Shown one piece after another: positions 5,637 to 9,104 of a DNA stretch of 9,104 nt; position 1 is the first letter of the stretch; each line of letters starts with the position of its first letter. The stretch is taken from positions 1-9,104 of the forward strand of contig JAJFBO010000027.1 in the NCBI GenBank assembly GCA_020697025.1, read 5' to 3'. The notes beneath the pieces are model-generated. The model made no database searches. It saw only the letters and a list, made by a program, of their open reading frames with translations, and was not told where the DNA came from. The DNA comes from Burkholderiales bacterium. Its GTDB lineage: Bacteria; Pseudomonadota; Gammaproteobacteria; Burkholderiales; UBA11063. Position numbers and translations under genes: made by a program.

Positions 5637-6962
5637 TTATACCTCTTCACTATTATTGTGATTAGTAATAACATCTTTAGTAAAAATTGCCTGCTGAATT
5701 TTTGGATTAGCAAATTCACCATTAAGTGTTCCTTTTTTAATCCAATCGCTGTTTAGTAGATTTAGACCAAGCTTTTTTGCTGCCGGTTCAAGGCTACCAG
5801 GCTGGCTATATGTTATGTCGTTTAACTGTTCTAACTGCTTTTGTAAAGCTTTAGCGCTTTGCTGTTTTTGTATCGCTGCAATAGCAGTTGCCCTTAATGT
5901 AGCATTATCAACGTTTTTAATATTATTAAGTTTTAATATATGATAACCAAACTGAGTCTCGACGATCTGGCTGATCTGGCCTGGTTTCATTTTAAAAGCT
6001 GCATCTTCAAAAGCTTTAGCCATTACGCCTTTACTAAAATACCCAAGATCACCACCATTTTTTGCTGAAACTGGATCTTGTGAGTATTTTTTTGCTAATT
6101 CGGCAAATGCAGCCGGATTAGCATTTACCTGGTCTAATATATTTTGTGCTTTAGTCATAATCTGGGATTTTGTAGCAGGACTGGCGTTTGCCGGCACTGT
6201 TAGTAAAATATGTGAAACATCTATTTGAGTAGAGGCACCCTGGTGGTCTGCAGTATACTTACTAATTTCTGCATCACTAACTTTTATATTTTTTGCTACT
6301 GCATCAGCTGAGAGTTTTAGATATTGTACCTTAGCTTGTTCAGGCGTAGTAAATTTTGCAATGTTCTGCCCGTAATACTCATTAATATCTTTATCAGTTA
6401 CACTTACTTTGGTAATGAACTGTGACGGATCAATAATATAACTGGAAACATTTCGCGCCCGGCTAAGTAATTTTACAAATTGCTTGTTAAAAGTATCAGA
6501 TGAAATTGTTGTAGATTTAAAGAAATTTACGGTTTGTTCTAATAAAATTTGTTGCGATATCTCATTTTGAAACTGTTCAGCAGTAGTTAAACGCTGGGCT
6601 AAAAAATCTTGATATTTTTTCAGACTAAATTTGCCATTATCCAAAAATAATGGAATCTCCGAGATTTTTTGCTGTAATTGATCTTTACTTGCAACCATAT
6701 GATAGTTATCAAAATTATTTAATAATAATTGGCGGTTAATCAAGCCGGATAATACTTGCATCTTATCAGTATTTTGCGGGTTTTGCGTTATGGCATTGTC
6801 GATATCACGGGTATAAATTTTATTGCTGCCAACTTTAGCAATATAACCATCATCGCTACCCATACCCAAATAACCACCAATACCCCATAGTACAAATGTG
6901 GCAGCAACGGCAATCATAACGCCTTTAACAAAAGTCTGATTTTTTTCAATTAAATTAAACAT
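5637..6962 (-). CDS. ppiD: Periplasmic chaperone/peptidyl-prolyl isomerase PpiD, N-terminal part ended by a premature stop
   Basis: PpiD is an inner-membrane-anchored periplasmic chaperone that works beside the Sec translocon. The 441-residue product has a cytoplasmic N-terminus, one membrane helix (about residues 14-35), a SurA-like chaperone region (about 40-240) and a parvulin-type domain (about 246-349). The parvulin domain carries DVSHILLTV, the AELAKKYSQDP segment, GGDLGYFSKGVM and QFGYHILKL. After residue 441 (NNSEEV) an ochre codon interrupts the frame, and matching PpiD sequence resumes in the same frame. Joined, the gene spans 5124-6962, 612 codons including the interrupting one, near the usual length of about 620. 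The truncated form keeps anchor and parvulin domain but loses the C-terminal helices that pack on the N-terminal chaperone region in SurA-like folds. No strong ribosome-binding site is seen, only a weak AGAAGA some distance upstream. Confidence 0.85.
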   Translation of the reverse strand: MFNLIEKNQTFVKGVMIAVAATFVLWGIGGYLGMGSDDGYIAKVGSNKIYTRDIDNAITQNPQNTDKMQVLSGLINRQLLLNNFDNYHMVASKDQLQQKISEIPLFLDNGKFSLKKYQDFLAQRLTTAEQFQNEISQQILLEQTVNFFKSTTISSDTFNKQFVKLLSRARNVSSYIIDPSQFITKVSVTDKDINEYYGQNIAKFTTPEQAKVQYLKLSADAVAKNIKVSDAEISKYTADHQGASTQIDVSHILLTVPANASPATKSQIMTKAQNILDQVNANPAAFAELAKKYSQDPVSAKNGGDLGYFSKGVMAKAFEDAAFKMKPGQISQIVETQFGYHILKLNNIKNVDNATLRATAIAAIQKQQSAKALQKQLEQLNDITYSQPGSLEPAAKKLGLNLLNSDWIKKGTLNGEFANPKIQQAIFTKDVITNHNNSEEV

Positions 6963-7091
6963 GATTTCTACGATCTTCTAAATAATAATTCAAATAACTG
7001 TCCTAGTTTTGCTCTTCATTGTGCCGCAAGGAAGAGTAGTCTTAATTGCCATACAACAGCATTCCTTATCACAGGATTTTAAGAGAGATTA

Positions 7092-9002
7092 TTATAACAC
7101 AATCTTAAGATTAACAAATAACTTTGCCATATTAACGCCATCAATTTCAACTTGTACACTTTGCCCCGGGGTATAGATCAGACCACTTGATTTTCCAACT
7201 AAGCTTAAAGACTTATTATTAAACACAAAATAGTCATTTCCAAGATCAGCTACGTGTATCAGCCCATCAATTAATAGTTCAGGAATATAGATAAATAAAC
7301 CAAATTCTACAACGCTGGAAACTATGCCATTATATTGATTGCCAATATGTTTCTTAGCATATTGGCATTTATAAAAAGTATCTACCTTACGTGAACTTTC
7401 TTCAGCTCTACGCTCGGTAAATGAGGTATGCTCACCCATTACAACGAGTGGCTGGTTATAATGATATTCAGAGCGATTAATTACGCTTTTTATTGCGCGA
7501 TGAACTAATAAATCCGGATAACGGCGAATTGGCGACGTAAAATGAAGATATTGTTTATAACTTAAACCAAAGTGACCGACATTATTGGGTGAATATATAG
7601 CTAACTGCATGGAACGTAGTACTGAATTTTGTATTGCCTGGAAGTCCACATGATCACGCACTTGCTTAAGCAGGTGTGTATAATCTCTGGGTATTAGTTG
7701 TTCATATTTTACATCAAATTTAATTGCTAAAGAGTTTAAGTGTTCTTTAAGGGCGGTAAATTTTTCAAGGCTTGGTTTTTCATGAATACGAAATAAAGTT
7801 TGATGGTTATGCCGAACCAAAAAATCGGCAACTGTAACATTAGCAGCTAACATACATTCTTCAATTAATTTATGGGCCTCAAGGCGTGTTCGAGGAACAA
7901 TATCTTCTATATTGCCAATAGAATCAAAATTAAAGACTGCCTCAACAGTATCGAAATCAATGGCGCCCCTTTTATCACGGCTAGATAGTAATGCCTGATA
8001 TACCAGATATAAATTAGAAATATTACTGATTAAATCATTAGGGGTAGTACTTAAATCATTAACCCACTCCTGGACCTGATTATAAGTAAGTCTTGCATGA
8101 GAATGGATTACAGCATTAAATATTTTATAATGAATAATATCACCATCTGGTGTAATTTCCATATGAGCACATACAGTCAGCCTATCTACATTTGGTTTTA
8201 ACGAACATAAGCCATTAGATAAGTTTTCCGGTAGCATCGGAATCACCTGCTTGGGATAATATACTGAAGTTCCGCGCAAATATGCATCATGGTCCAGCCC
8301 CGAGTCAGGGGTGACATAATGTGATACGTCAGCAATAGCAACATATAAATGAAAAATTCCATCTTTGTTTTCACAATATACTGCATCATCAAAATCTTTT
8401 GCATCTTCCCCATCAATTGTAACAAAAGGAATTTTGCGTAAATCCTTATGTTTGCTCATTTCTGATGGTAATACATGATCAGGTAATTTTTCTGCTTGCT
8501 GTAGAGCTGCTTTAGTAAAGTGTACCGGTATACCTGCTTCATTTATCAGTTCTTCAATAAAAGCATGGTCCTCATCCTTTTTACTAATAGTGTTAGTAAG
8601 TTCAACCTCGAAAAATGGCTTATCATCACTTGGGTAACTTGTAATAACAGTATTTAATAGTTCATCACGGATAATATTTTTAATGGGTGTATTTATAATT
8701 ACCAGATAATGACCAAATTTAGGATTATTAACACGCAATATATGTTTTGGTTTATGTGATTGTACAAAGCCAACTAAACTTGTGGTATTATGTTTTTCAA
8801 TGCTTATAATTTCACCTTGCAAAAACTCATCCTTATTGCAAGATATTCTAACAGTAACCTCATCCTTATCCAGCGCAAATTTTTCTACATCATCATTAAT
8901 AGATATTCTTGCCTGAGTTTCTTTATCAATAGCTACACCACCCATACCATTCTTATTTTTATAGTAAATGCAATGATGTAGCTGCATATTTTTTGTATTC
9001 AT
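7092..9002 (-). CDS. rnr: RNase R-type 3'-5' exoribonuclease, short form
   Basis: This hydrolytic, processive exoribonuclease of the RNB family degrades structured RNA. Residues 8-72 and 75-136 resemble the two cold-shock domains. The RNB domain follows, with the metal site in TIDGEDAKDFDDAVYCE (D197, D203, D205, D206) and the late signature FTSPIRRYPDLLVHR (487-501). An S1 domain occupies about 555-636 (YNGIVSSVVEFGLFIYI, GLIHVADL). RGTSVYYPKQVIPMLPE and LSNGLCSL are closer to RNase R than to RNase II. At 636 aa it lacks the N-terminal winged-helix domain and the basic C-terminal tail of E. coli RNase R (813 aa), and it ends at the last S1 strand. The ATG at 9002 lies 9 nt after the folD stop with a weak AGAAAG site, so the two are probably co-transcribed. 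Confidence 0.93.
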   Translation of the reverse strand: MNTKNMQLHHCIYYKNKNGMGGVAIDKETQARISINDDVEKFALDKDEVTVRISCNKDEFLQGEIISIEKHNTTSLVGFVQSHKPKHILRVNNPKFGHYLVIINTPIKNIIRDELLNTVITSYPSDDKPFFEVELTNTISKKDEDHAFIEELINEAGIPVHFTKAALQQAEKLPDHVLPSEMSKHKDLRKIPFVTIDGEDAKDFDDAVYCENKDGIFHLYVAIADVSHYVTPDSGLDHDAYLRGTSVYYPKQVIPMLPENLSNGLCSLKPNVDRLTVCAHMEITPDGDIIHYKIFNAVIHSHARLTYNQVQEWVNDLSTTPNDLISNISNLYLVYQALLSSRDKRGAIDFDTVEAVFNFDSIGNIEDIVPRTRLEAHKLIEECMLAANVTVADFLVRHNHQTLFRIHEKPSLEKFTALKEHLNSLAIKFDVKYEQLIPRDYTHLLKQVRDHVDFQAIQNSVLRSMQLAIYSPNNVGHFGLSYKQYLHFTSPIRRYPDLLVHRAIKSVINRSEYHYNQPLVVMGEHTSFTERRAEESSRKVDTFYKCQYAKKHIGNQYNGIVSSVVEFGLFIYIPELLIDGLIHVADLGNDYFVFNNKSLSLVGKSSGLIYTPGQSVQVEIDGVNMAKLFVNLKIVL

Positions 9003-9011
9003 TTTTTCTTT

Positions 9012-9104
9012 CTAAATAGCTAAATTCGCAGCATTTAGGTTATAACAATAGAGTGTGTTTTGCATTAACATGGCAATTGTCATTGGACCCACGCCACCTG
9101 GAAC
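9012..9104 (-). CDS. folD: FolD, methylenetetrahydrofolate dehydrogenase/cyclohydrolase, C-terminal 30 codons
   Basis: Only the C-terminus is present and the rest lies beyond the right edge. The residues VPGGVGPMTIAMLMQNT are the highly conserved FolD C-terminal motif. They follow the NADP-binding domain and line the active site of the bifunctional enzyme that converts 5,10-methylene-THF to 10-formyl-THF in the cytoplasm. The frame ends with TAG at 9014-9012, 9 nt before the rnr start, so folD is probably the upstream member of the same transcript. The tail after the motif (LYCYNLNAANLAI) is ordinary family variation. Confidence 0.93.
   Translation of the reverse strand, partial: VPGGVGPMTIAMLMQNTLYCYNLNAANLAI

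Noticed and set aside
5637..5639. Programmed stop-codon readthrough or selenocysteine in ppiD
   Set aside because: The codon is TAA followed by T, an efficient terminator context. It is not TGA, and no downstream recoding hairpin is evident.
6963..7091. Terminator or tRNA between rnr and ppiD
   Set aside because: The only inverted repeats are weak (for example AAGGAA/TTCCTT with a very long loop) and lack a T tract; no cloverleaf can be drawn.
8243..8981. Small frames (60 codons minus, 63 codons plus) within rnr
   Set aside because: They overlap the RNB and cold-shock coding regions, which are clearly the real frame.
1..9104. CRISPR arrays, insertion sequences, integrase or attachment sites
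   Set aside because: No spaced direct repeats, transposase-like frames or terminal inverted repeats were seen; the genes are packed with short gaps.

Overview
This is an AT-rich stretch of a Gram-negative chromosome. The gene set (YcbB/LdtD-type L,D-transpeptidase, PpiD, TldD, RNase R, FolD) fits a low-GC beta- or gammaproteobacterium. The sequence alone does not let me name a genus.

Layout. Positions 1-742 (minus) hold the N-terminal 247 codons of a periplasmic L,D-transpeptidase that runs off the left edge. A divergent intergenic region of about 200 bp follows, with promoter-like boxes for both directions. Positions 944-3089 (plus) hold a compact two-gene unit: a ten-helix EamA/DMT-family permease, then an ATP-grasp carboxylate-amine ligase whose probable TTG start overlaps the permease stop. 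The remaining genes are on the minus strand. Read in transcription order from the right edge they are: the last 30 codons of folD; a short RNase R; a 129-bp gap; ppiD, interrupted by one in-frame TAA; tldD, overlapping the ppiD stop by 4 bp; and a small unrecognised lipoprotein. The lipoprotein stop faces the ligase stop across a single base.

How the genes work together. The minus-strand genes are housekeeping or envelope-stress genes: one-carbon metabolism, RNA decay, periplasmic folding and peptide proteolysis. The plus-strand pair looks like an accessory module. An ATP-grasp enzyme of the kind that joins an amino acid or other amine to a carboxylate sits directly behind, and is probably translationally coupled to, a drug/metabolite exporter. 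The plausible reading is 'make a small amide or dipeptide and export it', but the substrate cannot be read from the sequence.

The observations most worth checking are the ligase-exporter pair, the permease that has a good ribosome-binding site but no ATG/GTG/TTG start for its first helix, and the single in-frame stop that splits an otherwise intact ppiD.
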